The notes below the pieces were generated by a model. It ran no database searches. It was not told the DNA's origin and saw only the letters and a list, made by a program, of their open reading frames with translations. Shown here piece by piece: positions 10,174 to 18,931 of a stretch of 64,000 nt of DNA. The position numbers and the translations under genes are program-made. Source of the stretch: CAMLFJ01 sp040902305 (GTDB lineage: Bacteria; Methylomirabilota; Methylomirabilia; Rokubacteriales; CSP1-6); NCBI GenBank assembly GCA_040902305.1, contig JBBDXN010000152.1, positions 1 to 64,000 of the forward strand, in the 5' to 3' direction. Position 1 is the stretch's first letter, and each line of letters begins with the position of its first letter.

Positions 10174-12981
10174 ATGTCCCAGCCCGTCTGGCTCCGCATC
10201 GAGGGAGCCCGGCAGAACAACCTGAAGAACGTCTCCGTCGACATCCCCCACGACCGCGTCACCGTGATCACCGGGGTCTCCGGCTCGGGCAAGTCCTCCC
10301 TCGCCTTCGACACGCTGTTCGCGGAGGGCCAGTGGCGCTACATCGAGTCGCTCTCCACCTACGCCCGCATGTTCCTGGAGCGCCTCGACCGGCCCGACGT
10401 GGACCGCATCGAGCACATCCGGCCCGCGATCGCCCTCGAGCAGAAGAACCCGGTACGCACCGCGCGCTCCACGGTCGGGACCGCGACCGAGCTGCACGAC
10501 TACCTTCGGCTGCTCTTCGCCAAGATCGGGCGCGTGCACTGCCCGACGTGCGGGGCGGAGGCGCGCAGCGACTCGGCCGACCAGGTGACCGACGCGCTCC
10601 TGCGGGATCACCCGGGGGCGCGCGCCATGATCTGCTTCGCGGTGCCCGCGGAGGCCGGCCGCGATCCGCGCGCCCTCTTCGCCACCCTGCTCCAGCGCGG
10701 CTTCGCCCGGGTCAAGGCGGGCGACGCGGTCCTGGACCTGGCGGAGGTGACGGCCCGCCCGGGCGGGGCGCCCGCCGATCTCGATCCCGCGCGCCTCGCG
10801 GTCGTGCTGGATCGCGTGGTCGTCGGCCCGGACGCCCGCCGCCGCATCACCGACTCGCTGGAGACGGCCCTAGCGGAGGGCGCGGCCCGGGCCACCGTGG
10901 ATCTCCTCGAGCGCGGTACCGTCCCGGTCAGCCGCGACTTCCACTGCCCGGCCTGCGGCGTGGCCCTGGCGCGGCCGCGGCCCCTGCTCTTCTCCTTCAA
11001 CCACCCGCTCGGGGCCTGTCCCGAGTGCAAGGGCTTCGGCAACGTGCTGCGATACGACGAGGCCCTCGTGGTGCCCGATCCGACCCAGAGCTTGGCCGAC
11101 GGCGCGGTGGAGCCGTGGTCGCACCCCTCGGGGCGCCGGTACCAGAAGCAGCTCCTCAAGGCGGCCAAGAAGCGCGGAGTGGACGTGAGCCGCCCGTACG
11201 CTCAACTGTCCGCGGAGGACCGGCGGTGGGTCTACGAGGGCGGCGGCGGGCTCACCGGCATCCAGGGCTTCTTCGAGGAGGTCGAGTCGTACCGCTACAA
11301 GCTCCACGTCCGCGTCTTCCTCTCGCGCTACCGTAGCCAGTCACGGTGCCCCCGCTGCGCGGGCCGGCGGCTGCGTCCCGAGGCCCTCGCGGTCCGCGTG
11401 GGCGGGGCGAACGTCGCCGAGCTCGGGGAGAAGACGGTCGAGGAGCTGGACGCGCTCTTCGCCGGCCTCCCGCTCTCGACCTGGGAGGCGGGCGTGGCCC
11501 GGGACGTGCTGAAGGTGCTGCGCGCCAAGCTCTCCTTCCTGCTCCGGGTCGGGCTCGGCTACCTCACCCTCGGGCGCCAGACCCGCACCCTATCGGGAGG
11601 GGAGGCACAGCGGATCAATCTGGCCAACCAGCTCGGCGCGCAGCTCACCGGCACCCTCTACGTGCTCGACGAGCCGTCGATCGGGCTCCATCCGCGCGAC
11701 ACCGCCCGGCTGGCCGAGCTCTGCCGCGAGCTCGCCTCCGCCGGGAACACGGTGGTGATCGTGGAGCACGACCGCGCGCTCATCGAGGCGGCCGACTATC
11801 TGATCGAGATGGGCCCGGGCTCCGGCGAGCGCGGCGGCACCATGGTGTTCGCGGGCACCCAGGCCGAGTTCCGTAAGGACCCGCGCTCGCTGACCGCGCG
11901 CTACCTGAGCGGCCGCGACACGATTCCGTTGCCCCTCAGCCGGCGGGAGGGCCGGCGCGCCCTCGTCCTCGAGGGCGCCCGCGCCCACAACCTGAAGGAC
12001 GTCAGCGTGAAGATCCCGCTGCATACCCTGACCTGCGTGACCGGGGTCTCCGGCTCCGGGAAATCGACCCTCGTGCACGACACGCTCTACCGGGCGGTGG
12101 CCCGGCACTTCAAGGTGGACTTCGCGGTCGCGGGGGCCCACGACGCGCTGCGGGGACTCCAGCATCTCAAGGGCATCCGGCTCATCGACCAGGAGCCGAT
12201 CGGTCGCACGCCGCGCTCGAATCCGGTCACCTACGTGAAGGCCTTCGACGAGATCCGGCGCCTCTTCGCGGGCCTGCCGCGGGCCCAGACCCTCGGCCTC
12301 GGTCCCGGCGCCTTCTCCTTCAACGTGCCCGGCGGCCGCTGCGAGACCTGCGAGGGCGACGGCTTCCAGAAGCTCGAGATGTACTTCGTCGAGGACGTGT
12401 ACGTGACCTGCCAGGAGTGCGAGGGCCGCCGCTACCGGGCCGACGTCCTGCAGGTCACCTACAAGAGCCGCGACATCAGCCAGGTGCTGCAGCAGACCGT
12501 GGACGAGGCGGTGGACTTCTTCGCCTCCGAGCCGGTGCTGCAGCGGCGCCTCAAGGTGCTCCAGGAGGTCGGCCTCGGCTACATCCGGCTCGGCCAGCCC
12601 GCGACCAAACTGTCAGGCGGCGAGGCACAGCGGCTCAAGATCGCCGCGGAGCTCTCCGCGCGGCCCACCACCGACCACCTGTTCATCCTCGACGAGCCGA
12701 CCACCGGCCTGCATCTCGACGACGTCCGCAAGCTACTGGTGGTCCTCAACCGGCTGGTGGACGCGGGGAACACGGTGCTGGTCGTCGAGCACCACCTCGA
12801 CGTGATCAAGACCGCGGACTGGGTCGTGGACCTCGGCCCCGAGGGCGGCCTCGCGGGAGGCGAGCTGGTGGCCGAGGGCACCCCCGAGCAGATCGCGCAG
12901 GTCGGCGCCTCCTACACCGGCAAGTTTCTTCGCGAGCTCCTGCCTCGACCCATCGGACGGACCGCGGCCGGGCGGAGCTGA
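10174..12981 (+). CDS. uvrA: UvrA-family excinuclease ABC subunit A
   Basis: A 935-residue DNA-damage recognition ATPase of nucleotide excision repair, with tandem ABC modules. Walker A GVSGSGKSS near residue 34 and again near 623; signature LSGGEAQR near 473 and 812; Walker B VLDEPSIGLH and ILDEPTTGLH. Zinc modules: CPTCG, CPACG/CPECKGFG, and the C-terminal CETCEGDG...CQECEGRR. The N-terminal stretch QKNPVRTARSTVGTATELHDY differs from the textbook UvrA QKTT-type sequence, so this may be a divergent or second UvrA. An AGGAGG site 9 nt upstream fixes the start. The next gene's ATG overlaps the stop by one base. Confidence 0.93.
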   Translation: MSQPVWLRIEGARQNNLKNVSVDIPHDRVTVITGVSGSGKSSLAFDTLFAEGQWRYIESLSTYARMFLERLDRPDVDRIEHIRPAIALEQKNPVRTARSTVGTATELHDYLRLLFAKIGRVHCPTCGAEARSDSADQVTDALLRDHPGARAMICFAVPAEAGRDPRALFATLLQRGFARVKAGDAVLDLAEVTARPGGAPADLDPARLAVVLDRVVVGPDARRRITDSLETALAEGAARATVDLLERGTVPVSRDFHCPACGVALARPRPLLFSFNHPLGACPECKGFGNVLRYDEALVVPDPTQSLADGAVEPWSHPSGRRYQKQLLKAAKKRGVDVSRPYAQLSAEDRRWVYEGGGGLTGIQGFFEEVESYRYKLHVRVFLSRYRSQSRCPRCAGRRLRPEALAVRVGGANVAELGEKTVEELDALFAGLPLSTWEAGVARDVLKVLRAKLSFLLRVGLGYLTLGRQTRTLSGGEAQRINLANQLGAQLTGTLYVLDEPSIGLHPRDTARLAELCRELASAGNTVVIVEHDRALIEAADYLIEMGPGSGERGGTMVFAGTQAEFRKDPRSLTARYLSGRDTIPLPLSRREGRRALVLEGARAHNLKDVSVKIPLHTLTCVTGVSGSGKSTLVHDTLYRAVARHFKVDFAVAGAHDALRGLQHLKGIRLIDQEPIGRTPRSNPVTYVKAFDEIRRLFAGLPRAQTLGLGPGAFSFNVPGGRCETCEGDGFQKLEMYFVEDVYVTCQECEGRRYRADVLQVTYKSRDISQVLQQTVDEAVDFFASEPVLQRRLKVLQEVGLGYIRLGQPATKLSGGEAQRLKIAAELSARPTTDHLFILDEPTTGLHLDDVRKLLVVLNRLVDAGNTVLVVEHHLDVIKTADWVVDLGPEGGLAGGELVAEGTPEQIAQVGASYTGKFLRELLPRPIGRTAAGRS

Positions 12982-14234
12982 TGGACTATCACCACCTCCT
13001 GGAGGCGGCGGGCATCGTCGTCGCCGGGATCCTCTTCTACTCCCTGGCCTACGGATGGTTCGCGCCGGACGATCCCCGGCGCCGGGCCCTCTGGGTGATC
13101 GGGATGGGCCTCGTCTGGGGCGCCATCGCGGTGGCCCAGATGATCTCCCGCATCGAGACCAAGGAGGGGATCTTCATCGACGCGCGCGCGATCCCGATCG
13201 CCCTCATCGGCCTCTTCGAGGGCTGGGGAGCCGGGCTCATCGCGGGTCTGGCCGCGGCGGCCTATCGCGTCTACCTGGGCGGTAGCGGCGCGCCGGCGGG
13301 AGTGGTCACCATCCTGGCGGTGGCGGTGGCGGGCGGCCTGGCGCACCGCTGGGCGGGCGGGACCGAGCGGGTGCGGGTCCGCCATGCGTTCGTGCTCGCG
13401 GTCGCCACGTTCTTCATCACCTTCGGCGGCTTCGGCCTGCTCGGCGCGCGCGGCTCGGCCCTGTTCGCGCGCGTGTGGCCCTCCTATCTCCTCCTGACCG
13501 TGGTGGGGCTCCCGATGCTCGCGCTGATCTTGCGGAGCATCGTCGAACGCCGGGTGCTCACGCAGGAGCGGGAGCGCTTCCGCGCGGTGCTCGACGACGC
13601 CACCGACGCCATCCGCATCGTCGACGCCGACACCCGGCGCATTCTGGACTGCAACCACGCGGACTGCGAGCTGTCCGGCTTCGCGCGGGAGGCCATGGTG
13701 GGCCGCGACTCCCGCCAGTTCTGGCCCGAATCGGGGCCGAGCCTCGCCGCCCGCGAGGAGCCGTCGTCCGAGGCGCCCGGCGTGGCGCGGGCGCTGAGCG
13801 TGCCGTTCCTGACCGCCTCCGGCCGGACGCTCGCGGTGGACTGCACGCACCGCATCGTCGCGTACCGGAGCCGGCGCTACGAGATCGTGATCTTCCGCGA
13901 CGCGGCCGAGCGGCTCGCGGGCGAGGAGGCGCGCCGGGAGGCGGCGTCTCTCCGATCGGTGAATCTACTCGCGCAGGCCGCCGCCCACGAGATCAACAAT
14001 CCGCTCGCCATCATCATGGGCTACAGCCAGATGCTGGAAGATCGGCTGGCCGGGGACAGCGAGGAAGGCCACTGGGCCCGCACCTCCCGCAAGGCCGCGG
14101 TGCGCATTCGAGACGCGGTCGCCCGCCTGAGCCGCATCGTCCGCATCGAGAGCACCGAGCCCAGCGGCTTCCTCCCGGCGATCCTGGACACGGACCGCTC
14201 CGCGGAGAAGCGCGACGACGATGCCCGCGGTTAG
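12981..14234 (+). CDS. LytS-type membrane PAS sensor with HisKA but no ATPase domain
   Basis: A 417-residue protein. About six N-terminal membrane helices resemble the 5TM receptor region of LytS/YhcK proteins (residues 1-190). A PAS domain follows (RFRAVLDDATDAIRIVDADTRRILDCN, given here in part), then a HisKA dimerisation helix with the phospho-His in AAAHEINNPLAIIMGYSQML. The frame stops about 70 residues after this His. The HATPase_c domain with N, G1 and G2 boxes is missing, and the downstream frames encode a transporter instead. It overlaps uvrA by 1 nt and the MFS gene by 14 nt. It may be phosphorylated in trans or may only bind ligand and partner kinases. Confidence 0.82.
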   Translation: MDYHHLLEAAGIVVAGILFYSLAYGWFAPDDPRRRALWVIGMGLVWGAIAVAQMISRIETKEGIFIDARAIPIALIGLFEGWGAGLIAGLAAAAYRVYLGGSGAPAGVVTILAVAVAGGLAHRWAGGTERVRVRHAFVLAVATFFITFGGFGLLGARGSALFARVWPSYLLLTVVGLPMLALILRSIVERRVLTQERERFRAVLDDATDAIRIVDADTRRILDCNHADCELSGFAREAMVGRDSRQFWPESGPSLAAREEPSSEAPGVARALSVPFLTASGRTLAVDCTHRIVAYRSRRYEIVIFRDAAERLAGEEARREAASLRSVNLLAQAAAHEINNPLAIIMGYSQMLEDRLAGDSEEGHWARTSRKAAVRIRDAVARLSRIVRIESTEPSGFLPAILDTDRSAEKRDDDARG

Positions 14235-15569
14235 CCCCGGCGCCCGGCCGGGGACCGCCCGCGTCTTCTACGGTTGGATTGTGGTGGCGGGCGCCTTTCT
14301 GATCCTCTTCATGGCCTACGGCACCCAGTACGCCTTCGGGGTCTTCTTCGCCGCCCTCATCGACGAGTTCGGCTGGAGCCGGGCCAGCCTCTCCGGCGTC
14401 TTCTCGCTCTACGCGTTCACCTACGCGGGCTTCGCGCTGGTGACGGGCCGGCTGACCGACCGCTGGGGGCCCCGCGCGGTGATCTCGATCGGCGGCGTCC
14501 TGCTGGGCCTGGGACTGATCTCGATGAGCCGGGTGAGCGCGCTGTGGCAACCCTACGTGTGCTACGGCCTCGTCGCCGCCCTCGGGATGTCCACCGCCTA
14601 CGTACCCTGCAACGCCACCGTGGCGAAATGGTTCACGCGGCGCCGCGGCCTCGCGATCGGGCTGGCCAGCGCGGGCGGCAGCCTCGGCACCTTCGCGCTG
14701 CCCCCGGTCGCCCACTGGATCGTGAGCCGGCTCGGCTGGCGCTGGGCCTACGTCGTCTTCGGCGCCGCGGTCCTGCTCGCCCTGAACGCGCTCGCCGCCC
14801 TCATGCGCCGCGACCCGGAGACGGTGGGCCTCGTCCCCGACGGCGACGCGACGAGACCCGCGGCGGCCACCGCCGCGGGGGGGGGGGGGGGGGGGGGGGG
14901 GCNNNNNNNNNNCCCCCCCCCCCCCCCCCCCCCCCCCCCGCCCCCCCCCCCCCCCCCCCGCGGCCGGGCGGATGGACCGCCGGCCGCGCGATGCGCACCC
15001 GCGCGTTCTGGCTCCTCTTCGCGGTCTTCGGCGCGACCTGGATCCCGGTGTTCATCCCGCTCGTGCACCTCGTGCCGATGGCGCGGGGGCTGGGCGTCTC
15101 GCCCCTGCTCGCCGCGACGCTCGTGAGCGCGCTGGGCGCCGCCGCGCTCGTGGGCCGGCTGCTCATGGGAGGCGCCTCGGACCGTATCGGGCGGCGGCCC
15201 GCGCTCGCCATCGCGCTCGCGATGCAGGCCGCCGCGTTCGTCGGCTTCGCGCTCGCCCGCGAGCTGCCCGGGCTCTACGCGGCATCGTTGACCTTCGGCT
15301 TCTCCTACGGCGCCGGCTCGACCCTGTTCCCTGCCGCGGTCGTCGACTTCTTCGGCCGCGAGCAGGCGGGCAGCCTCGCCGGGCTGCTCTTCGCGCTCGC
15401 CGGCTCCATGGCCGCGTGGGGGCCGCTCGCGGCCGGGTTCATCTACGACCGGGCCGGCGACTACCAGCTCGCGTGGTGGCTCAGCGCCGGCTGCAACGCG
15501 CTCGCCCTCCTCCTGCTCGCGTTCGCCCGGCCGCCGGCTCCCGCGCCCGCCGAGGAAGCCATCGCTTGA
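14221..15569 (+). CDS. MFS transporter (OFA/MCT-like), interrupted by an assembly gap
   Basis: Residues before the gap (14221-14876) form the first six helices of a major-facilitator protein, with the loop motif GRLTDRWGPRAV and an N-terminal YGWIVVAGAFLILFMAYG typical of oxalate/formate-antiporter or monocarboxylate-type carriers. After the gap (14961-15569) the second six helices follow, with GRLLMGGASDRIGRRPAL. The two parts are in different frames because the G-run/N/C-run between them has arbitrary length, so this is one gene with a sequencing artefact. The substrate is unknown; organic acids are the usual guess for the family. Confidence 0.85.
14877..14960. other. Assembly gap flanked by poly-G and poly-C runs
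   Basis: 25 G, one C, ten N (14903-14912), then C runs broken by a single G. The sequence sits in the central loop of a transporter gene. The G run facing its own complement across the Ns looks like read-end homopolymer artefacts joined by scaffolding and should not be translated. Confidence 0.9.
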
Positions 15570-15595
15570 CGCCCCCGGTTGCGCTCGCGTAAAGT
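15566..15595 (+). promoter_or_regulatory. Promoter of the thiolase/DUF35 pair
   Basis: TTGACG (15566-15571) and TAAAGT (15590-15595), 18-bp spacer. The -35 overlaps the end of the MFS gene. A GGAGG lies between it and the thiolase ATG. Confidence 0.5.
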
Positions 15596-15616
15596 GGCGC
15601 GGCGCGGAGGAGCCCC

Positions 15617-16831
15617 ATGGCATCGCTCAAGGACAAGTACTGCATCGTCGGAGTCGGAGAGACCGAGTACAGCCGCCAGTCCGCCCGCAGCACGCGGGCG
15701 ATGGCCGTCGAGGCCGTCCGCCACGCGATGCTCGACGCCGGCCTCGGGAGCGACGGGGTGGACGGCATGATGTCCTACCAGAGCGGCGACTCCGTCTTCG
15801 CCAACTGGGTGGCGCCCGACCTCGGGATGCGGCTCAACTTCTACATGGACGTCTTCGGGGGCGGCTCCTCCACCGAGGCGCTCGTCGGCCTCGCGATGGG
15901 CGCCATCGAGGCCGGCATGTGCCACACGGTGGCGATCTTCCGCTCGATGAACGGCTACTCGGACTTCCGCATCGGCGGCACCGGCGCCCGCGCGGCCCAG
16001 CCGGTGCGCGGCCTCGACCTGGCCCAGGTGCCGTTCGGCATGCGCAGCGCCGGCCAGAACTTCGCCCCGACGTTCATGCGCCACATGTACGAGTACGGGA
16101 CGACGTCCGAGCAGGTGGCCCACGTGCGGGTGGCCCACAGCAAGCACGCCTCGCAGAATCCCAAGGCCTTCCTCAAGGACCGGGTCACGGTGGCGGAGGT
16201 GCTGGCCTCGCGGTGGATCTGCAAGCCGCTGCACCTGCTCGACTGCTGCCTCGAGACCGACAACGCCACCGCCCTCATCGTCACGAGCGCGGAGCGGGCG
16301 CGCGACCTGCGCCGCAAGCCGGTCTACGTCATGGGGGTGGCCGGGCGGGTGAACAAGCCGCGCACCGACTTCCACTGGGCCCACGGGCCCATCACCCGGG
16401 TAGCGGGCTACCACGCCAAGGACATCGTGTTCGACCAGGCCGGCATCACGCCGGACGACGTGAACGTGACCGGCTCCTACGACGCCTTCACGTTCACCAC
16501 CATGCTGCAGCTCGAGGAGTTCGGGTTCTGCCCCAAGGGAGAGGGCGGACGCTACGTCTCGAGCGGCATCATCGAGCTGGGGGGCAAGCGGCCCAACAAC
16601 ACCTCGGGCAGCCACCTCTGCGAGGGCTACACCCACGGCATCTCGATGGTGATCGAGAACGTGCGACAGCTCCGCGGCCAGGTGGACGACTACTGCCCGG
16701 GCTGGGCGGACGGCAAGCACAGCTACGATTACTCGCCGGGCAAGTGCCGCCAGGTGAAGGACGCGCGCATCACCATGAACCTCGGCTGGGCCATGCCGCC
16801 GACCGGCTCCGCCCTCATCATGAGGAACTAG
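15617..16831 (+). CDS. Thiolase-fold protein (SCP-x/lipid-transfer type), nucleophilic Cys absent
   Basis: A 404-residue thiolase-superfamily protein, starting KDKYCIVGVGETEYSRQS. At the place where active thiolases carry the acyl-accepting Cys the sequence is VFGGGSSTEALVGLAMG, with no Cys. The C-terminal NNTSGSHLCEGYTHG corresponds to the usual NPSGGLISKGHPLGATG loop. Such proteins pair with a DUF35 OB-fold protein, as in steroid side-chain retro-aldolases (Ltp/ChsH-type) and archaeal HMG-CoA synthase complexes. The DUF35 gene follows after 2 nt, so a heteromeric acyl-CoA enzyme is likely. Retro-aldol rather than Claisen chemistry would fit the missing Cys (inference). Confidence 0.85.
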   Translation: MASLKDKYCIVGVGETEYSRQSARSTRAMAVEAVRHAMLDAGLGSDGVDGMMSYQSGDSVFANWVAPDLGMRLNFYMDVFGGGSSTEALVGLAMGAIEAGMCHTVAIFRSMNGYSDFRIGGTGARAAQPVRGLDLAQVPFGMRSAGQNFAPTFMRHMYEYGTTSEQVAHVRVAHSKHASQNPKAFLKDRVTVAEVLASRWICKPLHLLDCCLETDNATALIVTSAERARDLRRKPVYVMGVAGRVNKPRTDFHWAHGPITRVAGYHAKDIVFDQAGITPDDVNVTGSYDAFTFTTMLQLEEFGFCPKGEGGRYVSSGIIELGGKRPNNTSGSHLCEGYTHGISMVIENVRQLRGQVDDYCPGWADGKHSYDYSPGKCRQVKDARITMNLGWAMPPTGSALIMRN

Positions 16832-16833
16832 CG

Positions 16834-17340
16834 ATGGCCTCCGTCGAATACCGCGGCATGAACCTCGTGATCCCGGAGAACGACTCGGAGTGGCGCGAGC
16901 ACTTCAAGCTGGCGCGCACGAACCACCGGCTGATGCTGCGCTCGTGCAAGGCCTGCGGGCTCATGCGGTACCCGCCGAGCCACGGCTGCCCCTGGTGCAT
17001 GTCGCTCGAGTGGGAATGGAAGGCGGTCAGCGGCGGCGGGCACATCTACTCCTACGAGGTCGTGCACCACGCGATCCAGCCCGGCTTCAAGGAGTGGACG
17101 CCCTACGCGGTGGTGCTGGTGGAGCTCGACGAGCAGCGCGGCCGGCCGACGCCCGACGAGGCCCTCCGCGTCATCGCCAACCTGGTGACGCCCGACTTCC
17201 GGCCCGAGCCCGAGCAGAACGTGGCGATCGGCAAGCGGGTCCGCGTCGTGCTCCAGGACCTCTCCGCCGACTTCGCCCTGCCCCAGTTCACGCTGACCGA
17301 CGAGCCGCCCGAGGGCCGCGTCTGGCGGTTCCCCGACTAG
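16834..17340 (+). CDS. Zn-ribbon OB-fold (DUF35) partner protein
   Basis: A 168-residue protein with an N-terminal rubredoxin-like zinc ribbon (CKACGLMRYPPSHGCPWC) and a C-terminal OB fold (HIYSYEVVHHAIQPGF). DUF35 proteins bind acyl-CoA or dock onto thiolase-fold partners; the thiolase lies just upstream. Its TAG stop shares bases with the stop of the convergent selenoprotein gene (CTAG at 17337-17340). Confidence 0.88.
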   Translation: MASVEYRGMNLVIPENDSEWREHFKLARTNHRLMLRSCKACGLMRYPPSHGCPWCMSLEWEWKAVSGGGHIYSYEVVHHAIQPGFKEWTPYAVVLVELDEQRGRPTPDEALRVIANLVTPDFRPEPEQNVAIGKRVRVVLQDLSADFALPQFTLTDEPPEGRVWRFPD

Positions 17341-17870
17341 CCACCCCGGACGGTCAGGCGCGCGACGATCTCGTCGAACGCCTTGTCGGCCAGCGCCCGC
17401 ACCTCATCGCGGGTGAGCGGCTGGATCGGATGCGCAACCATCACGGTCTGGAAATCGCTCGCCCCGAGGGCGTCGGCCTGGGCTCGCGCCGCCCGCTTGA
17501 ACTCGGTCGAGATGATGGTCGCGGTGGGAATCCCCTGGTCCTCGAAGAACACGCTGTCGTGCACACTGCACGTGGTGCAGGACCCTCAGTCGGCGAGGGC
17601 CTCGATCACCGCGTCGCTGTTCTTGAGGATCTCCTGGCGAAGGTCCTTCGGGGCCGGGCGCGCGAACGTGGGCTTCTTCTTCCGCACGATCGCCTTGGGG
17701 TGCGCCCGCTCGCGGAGCAGCTCCTCGACGCGGTCCAGCAGGTGGTTGCCCTTGGCCTTCGAGATGTCGAGCAGGGTGATGGTCTTGCCGTCGAGGCTCT
17801 CGAGGCGCCGCGCGGTCTGGCGCGGGACCGCCACGGAGTCGGTCGGGTCCAGGAACTCGTCGTCGCTCAC
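17337..17870 (-). CDS. UGSC-family selenoprotein (in-frame UGA read as selenocysteine)
   Basis: The frame begins at a GTG (17870) after GAGGAGG, runs 95 codons to a TGA at 17586-17588, and continues without break for another 82 codons to TAG at 17337. Around the TGA it reads EALAD-U-GSCTTCSVHDSVF, i.e. the Sec-Gly-Ser-Cys signature of the UGSC (seleno)protein family, followed by a CTTC pair. Both halves show family-like composition and the downstream half has no start or ribosome site of its own. A hairpin sits just after the UGA. The GTG overlaps the stop of the upstream gene by 4 nt. The U/C site suggests thiol-selenol redox chemistry. Sel machinery is not in the window. Automatic annotation would split it in two. 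Confidence 0.88.
17558..17588 (-). promoter_or_regulatory. Sec UGA codon with candidate bacterial SECIS hairpin
   Basis: Downstream of the UGA, CGTGCA-GUG-UGCACG (17572-17558) pairs perfectly over 6 bp, its loop lying 20-22 nt after the UGA and containing G and U, as expected for SelB recognition. An alternative hairpin CTGCAC-CAC-GTGCAG (17580-17566) overlaps it, so only one can form. Confidence 0.55.
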
Positions 17871-18919
17871 GGGGCCTCCTCGGGCATGTGGATCTTCCTC
17901 CAGATCATGCGCGAGCTCTTGGGAAAGGTCCAGCCGGGAATCACCGCCGAGAAGCGCCCGGCCGTTCCCCCCGCCACCACGAACTTGAGATTGCCGGGCT
18001 CGCGGAACTTGGCGATCAGGGTGTCCTCGGTCTCGGGATAGGGGAACTTGGCGAGCACGTGGGCGGGAAGCCCCTCGCCGCCGTCCACTCCCGGGATCAG
18101 CTCGCGCACCGGCTTGCGCAGGCGGGTCCACAGGAACTCCCGCATCCGGGCCTTGCCCCAGCCGTCGCCCGCGATGGTGCGAGCGTGCTCGGGGGAGAGC
18201 ACTACCAGGGTGTCGCCGTGGTGGGTGGACTTGTGGTGCGAGACCACCTCGAGCGACCTGGCGATCGTGATCAGGAGATCCTTCGCGGTGCGGCTCATGT
18301 GGTCGTAGACGCCGTGGGGGGCCTCGCCCGCGAACGCGGCGATCACGCTCTCCTCGGGGGAGAAGCCGTGCTCGACCGCGAGCGAGTCCCAGGGGTTCTC
18401 TTCCTCCGACTCCCCGATGCAATACGTGTAGCGCCCCGGGTGGGCCATGGTGGACATGCTGACCGCGCCGGGGATCGCCCCGCCGAGGTTCACCGCGATG
18501 AGGCGCAGCGCCCGGCCGATGGTGGCGTTGGCCCGCCACCCCGGCCCGAAGAGGCCCGCCCCGCAGTTGATGTCGAGCCGCTTGCGCGCGGGGCCGTTGA
18601 CGATGAAGAGCGGCGACGGGAAGTTGGTGGTGGCGGAGACCCCGTGCAGGTCGAAGCCCTCGTCGCACATGGCCTCGACGCCCGCGAGCACCACCGGCAG
18701 GTACTCGGGCCGGCAGCCCGCCATCACCGCGTTGATCGCGATCTTCTCGACGGTGGCCCGCCCGAAATTCGGCGGCACGAGGGCGATCACCTCGCCGCCC
18801 GGGCGGCCCGTCGCGGCCATCGCGGTCGCCACCCGCTCGCGCGTCGGCGGAATCACCGGCAGCCCGTCGGTCACCCCCCGGGCGTAGAGGGCTTCGAACG
18901 CATCGGCCGCGTCAGCCAT
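17867..18919 (-). CDS. Conserved protein of the UGSC operon, function unknown
   Basis: A 350-residue soluble protein starting MADAADAFEALYARGVTDGLPVIPPT. It holds several conserved-looking Cys (MAGCRPEYLP, EAMCDEG, DINCGAGLFG, YCIGESEEEN) and a HHKSTHHGDTLVVLSPEH segment that could bind metal. No signal peptide or membrane helix is seen. It overlaps the selenoprotein gene by 4 nt, so the two are co-translated and probably act together, perhaps with this protein as the redox partner or catalytic subunit. I do not recognise a named family with certainty. Confidence 0.8.
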   Translation of the reverse strand: MADAADAFEALYARGVTDGLPVIPPTRERVATAMAATGRPGGEVIALVPPNFGRATVEKIAINAVMAGCRPEYLPVVLAGVEAMCDEGFDLHGVSATTNFPSPLFIVNGPARKRLDINCGAGLFGPGWRANATIGRALRLIAVNLGGAIPGAVSMSTMAHPGRYTYCIGESEEENPWDSLAVEHGFSPEESVIAAFAGEAPHGVYDHMSRTAKDLLITIARSLEVVSHHKSTHHGDTLVVLSPEHARTIAGDGWGKARMREFLWTRLRKPVRELIPGVDGGEGLPAHVLAKFPYPETEDTLIAKFREPGNLKFVVAGGTAGRFSAVIPGWTFPKSSRMIWRKIHMPEEAP

Positions 18920-18931
18920 CGAGGGCCCGCC

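Noticed and set aside
14877..14960. Biological G-quadruplex or phase-variable homopolymer in the MFS gene
   Set aside because: Ns plus G-run facing C-run fit an assembly artefact better.
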